From the NCBI GenBank assembly GCA_002367105.1, contig DFCS01000020.1, positions 186,001 to 250,000 of the forward strand: a stretch of DNA of 64,000 nt, given 5' to 3'. The position numbers and the translations under genes are program-made. Below are positions 45,700 to 52,800 of this stretch, one piece after another. Positions within the stretch are counted from its first letter, which is position 1; each line of letters starts with the position of its first letter. This stretch comes from Hungatella sp. UBA3048. GTDB taxonomy: Bacteria; Bacillota; Clostridia; Lachnospirales; Lachnospiraceae. The notes under the pieces are model-generated. The model saw only the letters and a program-made list of their open reading frames with translations. It did no database searches and was not told the DNA's origin.

Positions 45700-45744
45700 C
45701 TCATGGGAAGTGTGAGGAAGAAGCGTCTTCACACTTCCTATGAG
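45700..45744. repeat. Long inverted repeat
   Basis: CTCATGGGAAGTGTGA (45700-45715) and TCACACTTCCTATGAG (45729-45744) are complementary except one position, with flanking TTTTC/GAAAA extending it. A 52-codon frame (45703-45861) runs through it, with no ribosome site. The interval 45581-45952 has no supported gene. Confidence 0.5.
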
Positions 45745-45952
45745 ATAGAAAACGCTCTGCAAGGATTGCATTGTGGCGGAGTAGAAGGAACATTCACCAC
45801 AACCCGGCTACTAAGATTGAAACAGTCGTCAATAATTTCAATGGCCCTGGGACTGGTCTGATTTCTTTTTATATTAGAAGAAAAACGTTAGTCAAATGTT
45901 AGTCATTTGGATTAAAACAAATTTCTTAAAAACAAATTTTACCTCTGTAACA

Positions 45953-45980
45953 AGAAAAAACCTCGTAAAAACGAGGTTTT
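45953..45980 (-). terminator. Terminator of tRNA-Thr
   Basis: AACCTCGT (45959-45966) pairs with ACGAGGTT (45971-45978); the A-run on the left gives the U-run of the minus-strand transcript. Confidence 0.85.
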
Positions 45981-45984
45981 ATAA

Positions 45985-46057
45985 AGCTCCCGGGGGGACT
46001 CGAACCCCCGACCCACGCATTACGAATGCGTTGCGCTACCAACTGCGCTACGGAAGC
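45985..46057 (-). tRNA. tRNA-Thr (anticodon CGT)
   Basis: A 73-nt cloverleaf: acceptor GCTTCCG with CGGGAGC (one wobble), anticodon stem ACGCA/TGCGT around TTCGTAA, T-arm GGGGG TTCGAGT CCCCC. CGT reads ACG threonine codons. Confidence 0.93.
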
Positions 46058-46094
46058 AATCCGGTTATAATATTATAAGGTCTGAACCTTTGAT

Positions 46095-46123
46095 AGTATA
46101 ACAGCTAAATGGTAAAAAATCAA
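46095..46123 (-). promoter_or_regulatory. Promoter of tRNA-Thr
   Basis: On the minus strand TTGATT (46118-46123), 17-bp spacer, TATACT (46095-46100), 38 bp before the tRNA. Confidence 0.8.
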
Positions 46124-46353
46124 CCCCTACTTGAAAAAAAACTTAAATAGCGTAAGGATTGCCAAACTCCCCATAAAAAGTTATAATTAGTAAAAGATTC
46201 CAGGAGAATACGCTTATTTTCAAGGAGTTTTTTTACACAAAATTGCGGAATGAGTCAGCCGGAAAACCGGTTCGTTTTTTATTATAAAATATATGAGACC
46301 ATTGATGATACTATTATTAATAAAGGAGAAACCCTGTCACTAAGGAGGTCAGG

Positions 46354-46650
46354 GTGCAGGTGATTGCGATGGAAAAATGGGGTGAAATTCGAAAGCATGT
46401 TTATGTCAGCGGACGGGTCCAGGGGGTGGGATTCCGCTTCCGAACCCAGCAGCTCGCCCGGGGCCTTAACCTTACCGGCTGGGTGAGAAACTTAGATGAC
46501 GGGCGGGTGGAAATGGAACTGCAGGGGCGGGAAGAAGAAATAGACCGCCTGTTTGACCATTTAAGACAGGATCGTTACATTATGATTGACAGCTTCCAGG
46601 CGGCAGAGATCCCGCCAGTGAAAGAAAGCGGATTCCGGGTAAGGTATTAA
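46354..46650 (+). CDS. acyP: Acylphosphatase
   Basis: 98 residues. The phosphate loop with catalytic Arg is in YVSGRVQGVGFRFRTQQLA and the catalytic Asn in GWVRNLDDGRVEME. It hydrolyses carboxyl-phosphate bonds in small acyl phosphates. The start is uncertain: GTG 46354 lies five bases after AAGGAGG, GTG 46360 and ATG 46369 are further. The gene sits directly before the mntP riboswitch promoter. Confidence 0.95.
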   Translation: MQVIAMEKWGEIRKHVYVSGRVQGVGFRFRTQQLARGLNLTGWVRNLDDGRVEMELQGREEEIDRLFDHLRQDRYIMIDSFQAAEIPPVKESGFRVRY

Positions 46651-46660
46651 GTGAGAAAGA

Positions 46661-46690
46661 TTGACAGCGGCTGCATACCCATGTTATACT
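46661..46690 (+). promoter_or_regulatory. Promoter of the mntP leader
   Basis: TTGACA (46661-46666), 17-18-bp spacer, TATACT (46685-46690), just after acyP. Confidence 0.8.
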
Positions 46691-46704
46691 ACCAACACAA
46701 TAGA

Positions 46705-46835
46705 ATCGCTCATGAGGGAGTAGTTTGCGCGGACTGCCGCGTGTCAAGTCAACATACTGACCATGATGGTCTGGCTTGTCTTAAAAAACGAGACTCATGT
46801 ATAGCCCAGGCTATACATAGGTCTTTTGCTTTATA
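46705..46835 (+). promoter_or_regulatory. Probable yybP-ykoY manganese riboswitch
   Basis: The leader before mntP has the conserved GGGAGTAG (46716-46723), the GTCAACA segment (46748-46754), and paired arms including ATGTATAGCC/GGCTATACAT around 46797-46818. yybP-ykoY riboswitches bind Mn(II) and commonly precede MntP-type exporters. The placement between a strong promoter, a terminator hairpin and mntP fits control by read-through when Mn is high. Not scored against a covariance model. Confidence 0.72.
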
Positions 46836-46837
46836 TT

Positions 46838-46880
46838 GGCTCAAGTATAACCTGAAAGGGTTGTACGGGAGTCTTTTTTT
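46838..46880 (+). terminator. Riboswitch expression-platform terminator
   Basis: GGCTC (46838-46842) pairs with GAGTC (46869-46873) around GTATAACC/GGTTGTAC, followed by seven T. It can be displaced when the riboswitch folds differently. Confidence 0.75.
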
Positions 46881-46912
46881 GTTAAATAAACGATTTGGTA
46901 GGAGGAAGTAAA

Positions 46913-47545
46913 ATGAATTTAATCGAACTATTTATTCTCGCAGTGGGGCTCTCTATGGATGCCTTCGCCGTTGCAATCTGCGCCGGGCTGACACTGAAGA
47001 AAGCAACCGTAAAAAAGGCTATGATTGTCGGTTTGTACTTTGGTATATTCCAAGCGGTTATGCCGCTTATCGGGTATTTTGCAGCTACATGGTTTGCGGA
47101 CAAGATTATCTCCTATGACCATTGGATCGCGTTTGTATTGCTCTGCTTTCTTGGCGGCAGAATGATTTTTGAAAGTTTCAAAGGAGGGGGATGTCCTGAC
47201 AGAGTCTGTCCGATTGAAACGTGCAAAGACAGAAACTGCCCCGGAGGAAAGCGGCCTGACAACAAGGAAGCCACTTTAAAGCCCGACGAGATGCTGCCCC
47301 TTGCCCTTGCAACGAGTATAGACGCTCTGGCTGTGGGAGTGTCCTTTGCCTTCCTTCAGGTCAACATCGTTCCGGCGGTTTCTTTTATCGGGATTACAAC
47401 ATTTGTCTTATCCATGATCGGTGTTAAAATAGGAAATGTATTCGGCACAAGGTTCAAATCGAAAGCGGAGCTGGCCGGAGGTATTATATTAGTTTTGATT
47501 GGTTTGAAAATATTGCTTGGGCATTTGGGGATTATTCCTTTGTAA
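46913..47545 (+). CDS. mntP: Putative manganese efflux pump MntP
   Basis: 210 residues with six membrane segments in two repeats. Each repeat has the acidic membrane motif of the family: GLSMDAFAVAICAG near residue 13 and ATSIDALAVGVSFAF near 131. A Cys-rich cytoplasmic loop (CPDRVCPIETCKDRNC, near 90-105) is unusual and could bind metal. It exports Mn(II). Start 46913 follows GGAGGAAGTAAA. Confidence 0.95.
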   Translation: MNLIELFILAVGLSMDAFAVAICAGLTLKKATVKKAMIVGLYFGIFQAVMPLIGYFAATWFADKIISYDHWIAFVLLCFLGGRMIFESFKGGGCPDRVCPIETCKDRNCPGGKRPDNKEATLKPDEMLPLALATSIDALAVGVSFAFLQVNIVPAVSFIGITTFVLSMIGVKIGNVFGTRFKSKAELAGGIILVLIGLKILLGHLGIIPL

Positions 47546-47648
47546 AATGCAGCGGGGATATGCATGGAGAATGTTTTGAAGGGATTAAAATGAATAAAGA
47601 CCATGAGTGAATTACGAGAAAAGTCAGCGTAACTATTATTGCCTTGGA

Positions 47649-47830
47649 GCAAATAAGGTTTTGGAGGGTAGCAAGTTACTAAACACGGAAATGCAAAACT
47701 TGGGTTCCAGCCTATTCCAATGAAGGACTTAAGCAAAAGTTTGAAGAACTACAAAGGTCAAGTGCTCAGCAGGTTTTACAGACCTGGGCTCAAACTGGCA
47801 TAATTAACCCGTTTACCAGTATAATGGGTA
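47649..47830 (+). pseudogene. Frameshifted gene fragment of unknown origin
   Basis: Two adjoining frames look like protein: KVLEGSKLLNTEMQNLGSS up to about 47710, then AYSNEGLKQKFEELQRSSAQ and QVLQTWAQTGIINP to about 47830. A one-base shift would join them. No start or ribosome site and no family recognised. Probably residue of a former insertion downstream of mntP. Confidence 0.3.
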
Positions 47831-47884
47831 TTTTATTTACTAATTGTAATTTGCACAGAATTAAGAATTCAATGCAAAACAACT

Positions 47885-48460
47885 TTAATTTGGAATTGGC
47901 CCGATACCTGTTACAAATGCTATGCAAAGAAAAATAATCCATGCAACCGGATAAAGCAAACAAACAGAAGCAACAACGAATGTAATGGTACAAGGCTTTT
48001 GCTGACGCTTATAATGAATTCCCATTGCCAGTAGTGCAACTCCGATTACTAAAGCAATTATTTGAAGCCATATAGTAGCGAAAGCAAACCAGCCTACATT
48101 ATCTATGGCTAAAACAGATAGCATTATTAAACCTATAATTCCTGCGCCCCGAAGAATATCTCGTTTTTCTTTTCTGCGTTGTTCTTTTACTAAATCGATG
48201 GTATTCATCAGTACTTGAGATGCTCCATCTCTTGAAATTACTTCATCAGTTTTATGTTCGCATTGCATAATTTCAAGAACACTTACCCCCAAAGCATCTG
48301 CTAATGGTTCAATTGTTTTTATATCGGGAAATCCTAATCCACGTTCCCATTTAGAAATCGCTTTATCGGTAACATTAAGTTTTTGTGCCAGCTCAGCTTG
48401 TGTCCAATTTTTTTCTTTTCTCAAGGTGGCAATAAATTCACCAAATTTTTTATTATCCAT
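47885..48460 (-). CDS. Xre regulator with C-terminal membrane segments
   Basis: 191 residues. The Xre helix-turn-helix is at residues 5-62 (LRKEKNWTQAELAQKLNVTD, KAISKWERGLGFPD), followed by a charged linker and three or four hydrophobic segments (about 105-190), so it should be membrane-tethered. Such proteins often sense envelope or metabolic signals. An inverted repeat in its promoter region is a likely self-binding site. Its 3' end abuts the decayed fragment downstream of mntP. Confidence 0.85.
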   Translation of the reverse strand: MDNKKFGEFIATLRKEKNWTQAELAQKLNVTDKAISKWERGLGFPDIKTIEPLADALGVSVLEIMQCEHKTDEVISRDGASQVLMNTIDLVKEQRRKEKRDILRGAGIIGLIMLSVLAIDNVGWFAFATIWLQIIALVIGVALLAMGIHYKRQQKPCTITFVVASVCLLYPVAWIIFLCIAFVTGIGPIPN

Positions 48461-48493
48461 AGATAAGCTCTCCAGTCTGTAATTACATTAATT

Positions 48494-48530
48494 ATATAAG
48501 TTTGTTCAATGTAATCATACAAACTTATAT
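48494..48530. promoter_or_regulatory. Perfect inverted repeat upstream of the Xre gene
   Basis: ATATAAGTTTGT (48494-48505) and ACAAACTTATAT (48519-48530), 12 bp each, 13-bp spacer, 34 bp before the start codon. Likely operator of the Xre protein. Confidence 0.55.
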
Positions 48531-48762
48531 TAAAAAACACAACCTACGGATTGTAGAAGTCGCAATCTATCCATATCGACTAAGCGTTTACTAACAGAAA
48601 TCTTTAGAACAGGCCATTGTCAAGGCTGATATGAACCGTTCGTTTCAACATGGACATACAGCGAACATTTCCTTTTTGGAGTTTGTTGCAGTCTTCCTCA
48701 ATCACTACTTTAATAGCGTATCACATATTTCTGCAAATTGCTATTTAATAGGGAATGAAAAA

Positions 48763-48782
48763 GGCAGGCTTTTGGGCCCGCC
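48763..48782 (-). terminator. Minus-strand terminator
   Basis: On the minus strand GGCGGGC pairs with GCCTGCC (one wobble), followed by five U. The sequence from 48531 to 48760 shows no gene. Confidence 0.5.
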
Positions 48783-48861
48783 CTTTGGCAAGTGAATTAT
48801 ATCATTTCTGGCTGTGTGATAAAAATCTCATTTCTAATTTGCAATCCCTAGATAAACAAGG

Positions 48862-48885
48862 ATTTCGTGTGATATTTCGTGTGAT
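48862..48885. repeat. 12-bp tandem repeat near the tRNA-Gly fragment
   Basis: ATTTCGTGTGAT occurs twice head to tail. Just upstream is ACAAGGATTTC, which also occurs in the tRNA terminator at 48966. These may be integrase arm-type sites or scars of an earlier insertion. Confidence 0.45.
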
Positions 48886-48949
48886 ACTATGGTGAAAATA
48901 AGTGCTTTTTAGAGCACAATATCGTTTTTTAGTGTAATCCAAGAACAAC

Positions 48950-48991
48950 AAAAACCCCAGCATCTACAAGGATTTCTTGTATTTACTAGGG
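48950..48991 (-). terminator. Terminator of the tRNA-Gly gene
   Basis: On the minus strand CCCTAGTA pairs with TGCTGGGG and the inner TACAAG with CTTGTA, followed by five U. It lies directly downstream of the tRNA-Gly 3' end, which marks this side as the tRNA's native flank or a copy of it. Confidence 0.7.
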
Positions 48992-49002
48992 CCTTTTAAA
49001 AC

Positions 49003-49051
49003 AGCAGATAACGGGAATCGGACCCGCCTCCTCAGCTTGGGAAGCTGATGT
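49003..49051 (-). other. 3' fragment of tRNA-Gly(CCC), probable attachment site
   Basis: The minus strand reads the 3' two-thirds of a tRNA-Gly: anticodon stem TCAGC/GCTGA around TTCCCAA, T-arm with loop TCCGATT, and the acceptor 3' strand TATCTGC. The 5' acceptor strand and D-arm are absent; the bases upstream of the anticodon stem do not fit a tRNA. Such fragments are left where an element integrates in a tRNA 3' end, with the complete tRNA rebuilt at the other junction, here expected beyond the right edge. Confidence 0.75.
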
Positions 49052-49142
49052 TCTTTGGAATAAGGTTTACTGTGGTTTATCTTGCTCTATTTACTGGGAA
49101 AATCTCGGGTATATATTTATCGTTAATTACCTTTATTTATAT

Positions 49143-49164
49143 AAAGTGGTGTCAAAGTGGTGTC
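49143..49164. repeat. 11-bp tandem repeat, possible integrase arm sites
   Basis: AAAGTGGTGTC occurs twice head to tail about 95 bp inside the tRNA fragment, a usual distance for arm-type sites of tyrosine integrases. Confidence 0.5.
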
Positions 49165-49475
49165 AAAATAAAGTGTTGAAGATTTGAATGGCTAATTAAA
49201 TATGGACGCTGAGTGACTAGAATGACTTAAGCAGATATTTACAGTTTCTATCTTAAATAGGGTCAACATTGTAAAACTGTTTTTACTTGACGGGACTATG
49301 TCTAATTTACTACTAATTGCAAGCGTAAAAGATTAATGTGGTGAACGCTGATGGGAAGACGGTATCAAGGAAAATAGTTTTAACAATAATTATAATTACT
49401 ATACAACCATACGTTCCGTCTAGCTATATAAATAAAAATGTTATAGAATGAAATAAACAAATCTGGAGGTGTATT
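49165..49475. other. Non-coding stretch before the QueC cassette
   Basis: AT-rich with no supported gene. TTGACG near 49289 and a TATACA near 49400 are possible promoter parts but not spaced convincingly. It must hold the cassette promoter. Confidence 0.3.
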
Positions 49476-49868
49476 ATGGGATCTGCGGGAAGTGGTAAAT
49501 TTGGGAACTATCGTGGAAGTGGAGCGGGTTCGTTTTATGGAGACGGAAGTGGTGGAGATGGAAGTGGTGGAGAATTAAAATGTCCATTAACTATAGAAAA
49601 TATTAACTTGGACGATGTAGGTATATGTGATTATTATCAAAATTACAATAAGGTACCTTTTGTAAGTGAAAAAATTGAAGTGAGTGAAAAACTTGTCAAT
49701 AAGAGAATGGTTGTAGTGTTGTCAGATACAAAAGAAATTATAGGTAATCTACCAATTCATTATAATTACTTAAATTTGTGTTTAAAAAAGGGGATGCGAT
49801 ATTCTGGAGAAATAATATCATCTGGCTTATCACCAATTCCATACATTGTGGTAAATTTGTATGCTTAG
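49476..49868 (+). CDS. Gly/Ser-rich N-terminus small protein of the QueC cassette
   Basis: 130 residues. Residues 1-33 are almost only Gly, Ser and aromatic or polar residues (MGSAGSGKFGNYRGSGAG then GDGSGGDGSGGE). A compact domain follows (about 34-130), with ECPL-like start KCPLTIENINLDDVGICDYY and the ending GEIISSGLSPIPYIVVNLYA. Met-Gly at the start means methionine would be removed to expose Gly. QueC-type defence operons carry partner proteins with a glycine-rich N-terminus, and I recall, unverified here, that QueC-like enzymes of such operons attach a deazaguanine to an N-terminal glycine. That role is inferred. GGAGGTG precedes the ATG; it overlaps the next gene by 8 bp. Confidence 0.7.
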   Translation: MGSAGSGKFGNYRGSGAGSFYGDGSGGDGSGGELKCPLTIENINLDDVGICDYYQNYNKVPFVSEKIEVSEKLVNKRMVVVLSDTKEIIGNLPIHYNYLNLCLKKGMRYSGEIISSGLSPIPYIVVNLYA

Positions 49869-51192
49869 CAAGAAAATGCTTATAATTGGAGAAGTTTTTG
49901 TAGATAATCATCTTGATTTAAAAGAAAATAATTCATATATCGTTAGGTTAGGCGGCATTTTTCATGCTATAAGAGCTTGTGCTGCTTTAAATCTTGATTA
50001 TGTTTTCGCTTATTATGCACCGGATTACTTAGAAAAAGATATTAAAAAGTATTCAAAAATCCTTAATTCTTTTGGATCATATAGATTAGGATTAGTTGAT
50101 AAAGCTCCAAATGTTTTCATCATTGGAGGGTCTGATGAGAGTGGAAAACAGGTATATAATAATGTATTGTGTGATCAAGCCGAATATATACATAAAAATA
50201 ATATATCCGGGATATTGGATGAATTTAGCCCGACAGATATACTTATTTTTCCTGGGCGATACGGAACAAAGCAAATATTAAATGATTTAGTAGAGTTTGA
50301 GGGTTGTATACATATTGATTTTAATTATGATAGTGAAGATATCCTGAATTTTACTAACACTAATATTACTACAGCTATACTTTCAACATCATCGACAACC
50401 TTTAGTAATTATTTTAGAGATTATAATTATGACAAAATAGTAGATCTGTTTGATAATAGAAATATAAAAAAGTTATTAATTAAAGAGAACAAAGGGGGAT
50501 CATGCTTATATGATTATGAATCTAAAAAGTGGCATCAAGCACCCGCCTATTTAGATTGTATAATGCATTCCGTGGGAGTAGGAGATGTGTATGATGTTGC
50601 TTATATTTATAACAAATTCCCGGGAAATATTGAAAAAACAATGAAATTTTGTGCTTGGAGTTCAGTATTTTATGCAAAAACAATGTGCTTTGAAGATTTT
50701 AAAGAACAATTGGATTTACTTTTACAATATGCAGATGAGCAAACAGAGTTAATGGGAATTAGAGTGCCATGGATTCTCAGAAAAAAAATCAATATTTATA
50801 TGGCTGCGCCTGACTTTAGTTATGTAGATACATCGAAATTGGATGAATTAGTAGAAGCCCTTATATATCATAACTATAATCCAAGGTTGCCAATACGTGA
50901 GAATGGTCAAATAACTAAAAATATGAATTGTCATGAAGAACGTGCGATTTTTTCGAAAGACATTGAATTATTAGAAGAATGTAATTTTATGATTGCAACA
51001 TTACTGTATAATGATCAAGGCACATTAGTTGAAATTGGAACATATCAAGCAAAACGGAAAAATGTGATACTATATGATCCATACAAATTATTAGACAATA
51101 TGTTCTTAAAGTATTCATGTAATAAATATTGTCAAAGTTTGAATGAAGTTATCGATGCGGTGTTTGAAATTACAGGTAAGGTGGTAGAATAA
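49861..51192 (+). CDS. PfkB-like kinase / nucleoside 2-deoxyribosyltransferase-like fusion
   Basis: 443 residues. Residues 1-300 follow the PfkB/ribokinase fold: the N-terminal IIGEVFVDNHLDL, a Gly-rich VRLGGIFHAIRACAAL, and the catalytic anion-hole motif VGVGDVYD with the base Asp242. Residues 308-443 resemble nucleoside 2-deoxyribosyltransferases: INIYMAAPDFSYVDTSKLDE at the start and the nucleophile region GTLVEIGTYQAKRKNVILYD with Glu391. Together they suggest phosphorylation of a nucleoside or sugar combined with cleavage or transfer at its N-glycosidic bond. Such a fusion is unusual. It overlaps gene 1 by 8 bp and its stop abuts the QueC gene. Base composition is far below the core genome's GC. 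Confidence 0.75.
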   Translation: MLSKKMLIIGEVFVDNHLDLKENNSYIVRLGGIFHAIRACAALNLDYVFAYYAPDYLEKDIKKYSKILNSFGSYRLGLVDKAPNVFIIGGSDESGKQVYNNVLCDQAEYIHKNNISGILDEFSPTDILIFPGRYGTKQILNDLVEFEGCIHIDFNYDSEDILNFTNTNITTAILSTSSTTFSNYFRDYNYDKIVDLFDNRNIKKLLIKENKGGSCLYDYESKKWHQAPAYLDCIMHSVGVGDVYDVAYIYNKFPGNIEKTMKFCAWSSVFYAKTMCFEDFKEQLDLLLQYADEQTELMGIRVPWILRKKINIYMAAPDFSYVDTSKLDELVEALIYHNYNPRLPIRENGQITKNMNCHEERAIFSKDIELLEECNFMIATLLYNDQGTLVEIGTYQAKRKNVILYDPYKLLDNMFLKYSCNKYCQSLNEVIDAVFEITGKVVE

Positions 51193-51834
51193 ATGAATAT
51201 ATACGATGGGTTGCTATTGGCTTCAGGTGGAATGGATTCTACTGTTTTGGCATATAAGTTAGAGAAGGAAAATAAAAATTTAATAATACTATTCATTGAT
51301 TATGGTCAACATTGTGAGAAAAAAGAATATGAAACACTGTTGGAGGTAATACCTTTAAAGTATAAGGATAACGTTAAAACTATTAAAATAGGAGATGTAT
51401 ATAGAGAATCGAATTCTAGAATGATTATAGAAGCAAATTTATGGGAGGATACAGTGGTAGCTGAAGACATGTATTTACCATATCGGAATATACTATTTAT
51501 TTCATTAGCTGCTGCTTATGCTCAGTCGATGGGGATAAAGGAAGTTTATACTGCTTTTATTAACAGTAATCATGCAAAAGAGATTGATTGCTCAATGGAA
51601 TTCTTCACCAAGCTTGAAAATCTTCTTTATGATTATGGTTCTATTAAGATAAAAATGCCATTTCGTGAGATGACTAAAACTGAGGTGGCTAAATTAGGAA
51701 TAAAATTGGGGGCTCCAATTGAAAAAACATATTCATGTCAAGTGAATTCTATGACACCTTGCGGTGCTTGTCCTAATTGTGTTGATCGTTTAACAGCAAT
51801 TAATAATGTATTGGGAGAACGAAACAATGGATAA
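51193..51834 (+). CDS. QueC-like 7-cyano-7-deazaguanine synthase homologue
   Basis: 213 residues. The ATP PP-loop motif LLASGGMDST is at residues 8-17 and the zinc site CX7CGACPNC (CQVNSMTPCGACPNC) at about 182-196, as in QueC; LPYRNILFISLAAAYA near 97 and PFREMTKTEVAKLG near 156 also match. Genuine QueC adenylates 7-carboxy-7-deazaguanine and amidates it to preQ0. There is no queD, queE or folE nearby, so this is not a queuosine locus. Association with a glycosylase and a Gly-rich protein matches the QueC-like enzymes of Qat and type IV CBASS antiphage operons. Confidence 0.88.
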   Translation: MNIYDGLLLASGGMDSTVLAYKLEKENKNLIILFIDYGQHCEKKEYETLLEVIPLKYKDNVKTIKIGDVYRESNSRMIIEANLWEDTVVAEDMYLPYRNILFISLAAAYAQSMGIKEVYTAFINSNHAKEIDCSMEFFTKLENLLYDYGSIKIKMPFREMTKTEVAKLGIKLGAPIEKTYSCQVNSMTPCGACPNCVDRLTAINNVLGERNNG

Positions 51835-52486
51835 TGTAGAACAATCTATTGAAAAAATTATTACGCAATTAAATAAAATTCCTAGCAGTTATCAGGAAGT
51901 AAGTCAAAGAACTCCATATCATAATATGGCAGCAACTTTAACGGATGCTGTTTTACAAGCAGGAATGAATTATAGAAATGTTGTTTATCCAAGAGTGTGC
52001 AATATTTTAGATAATTATGCGCATTATAAGACTACTTGTGATTTTATAATTTTATTTCAAACGTATCCAATAGAAAAAATTATACAATGGAAAAATAAAA
52101 CAAAGCAAAACACTATATGTAAATTAACCTGGTTCTTATATGGCTGTGGAGTTAATAATGAGGAAGATTTGGCTAAATGGTTAATGATTGAAGAAAATCA
52201 AAACGAATTACTAAAAATAAAAGGAATAGGATTTAAAACAGTTGACTATTTAAAATTACTTTCTGGACAGCAGGCTATACCGATTGATAGGCACATGTTT
52301 CAGTTCTTGGAAATGTCCAATATAATTACGAATAATTATAAAGAAGCAAGTTTATTATTAAAAAAAACAGCTGATCACTTAAATATAGGTGAGAGTACGT
52401 TAGATAAAGTTATTTGGGATTTTATGTCATCAAAAAGTAATACAAGGCAAATTACTTTAGAAGATGTATTCGGAAAACTTGTCTAG
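51827..52486 (+). CDS. HhH-GPD DNA/nucleoside glycosylase-like protein
   Basis: 219 residues, all helical. The helix-hairpin-helix LLKIKGIGFKTVDYLKLLSG lies near residues 127-146, followed by the conserved catalytic Asp of the family in IPIDRHMFQFL near 152; a Lys within the hairpin (GFKTVDY) could act as in OGG-type lyases. No iron-sulfur Cys cluster is present at the C-terminus. OGG-like proteins are reported next to QueC in type IV CBASS. It probably removes or recognises a modified purine. The start at 51827 overlaps the QueC stop by 8 bp; a longer start at 51806 is less likely. Confidence 0.78.
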   Translation: MDNVEQSIEKIITQLNKIPSSYQEVSQRTPYHNMAATLTDAVLQAGMNYRNVVYPRVCNILDNYAHYKTTCDFIILFQTYPIEKIIQWKNKTKQNTICKLTWFLYGCGVNNEEDLAKWLMIEENQNELLKIKGIGFKTVDYLKLLSGQQAIPIDRHMFQFLEMSNIITNNYKEASLLLKKTADHLNIGESTLDKVIWDFMSSKSNTRQITLEDVFGKLV

Positions 52487-52506
52487 TTATACAGATGTTA
52501 AAAAGA

Positions 52507-52791
52507 ACCATGAGAGGTGAGTATTCCGGATACTATTGAACCAGCTGTCCGGTGAATGGGAGCCAGTACAAATAAGTGTGATTTGGCTAAGATAAATTTA
52601 TTATTCAACATAAAATTTGTAAAGGTTGCTTCGCACCGCAGAAGCGGCAAGGCCTTGACAAATTTCCTGTTTCATAATTGATGGTAATTAAGCCAAATTA
52701 AAGTGGATCTGTACCGCCGGAACGGTGGCTCTCATCAACAAGAATATTCAAGAGGTTACCAAAGGTTAGTACCCCAGGTCTCAGCCTGTAA
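52507..52791 (+). ncRNA. Candidate structured non-coding RNA
   Basis: Non-coding in all frames but strongly self-complementary in nested order: ATGGGAGCCA (52555-52564) with TGGCTCTCAT (52726-52735), GTACA (52565-52569) with TGTAC (52710-52714), ATTTGGCT (52580-52587) with AGCCAAAT (52691-52698), AAATTTGT plus AAGG (about 52612-52625) with CCTT plus ACAAATTT (about 52653-52665), and an apical GCTTC/GAAGC. CCGGA/TCCGG (52525-52551) and CAGG/CCTG (about 52776-52788) add side hairpins. A strong terminator follows. It may be the tail of the cassette transcript or a separate RNA. No known class is recognised. Confidence 0.55.
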
Positions 52792-52800
52792 ACCACATTA

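Noticed and set aside
45896..46078. A plus-strand frame of 60 codons over the tRNA-Thr
   Set aside because: It is the antisense of a clear tRNA; the GGTRTPDP-type peptide is a well-known artefact of reading tRNAs.
52507..52791. Group II intron or retron RNA as an explanation for the structured region
   Set aside because: No reverse transcriptase gene nearby and no domain V-like hairpin recognised.
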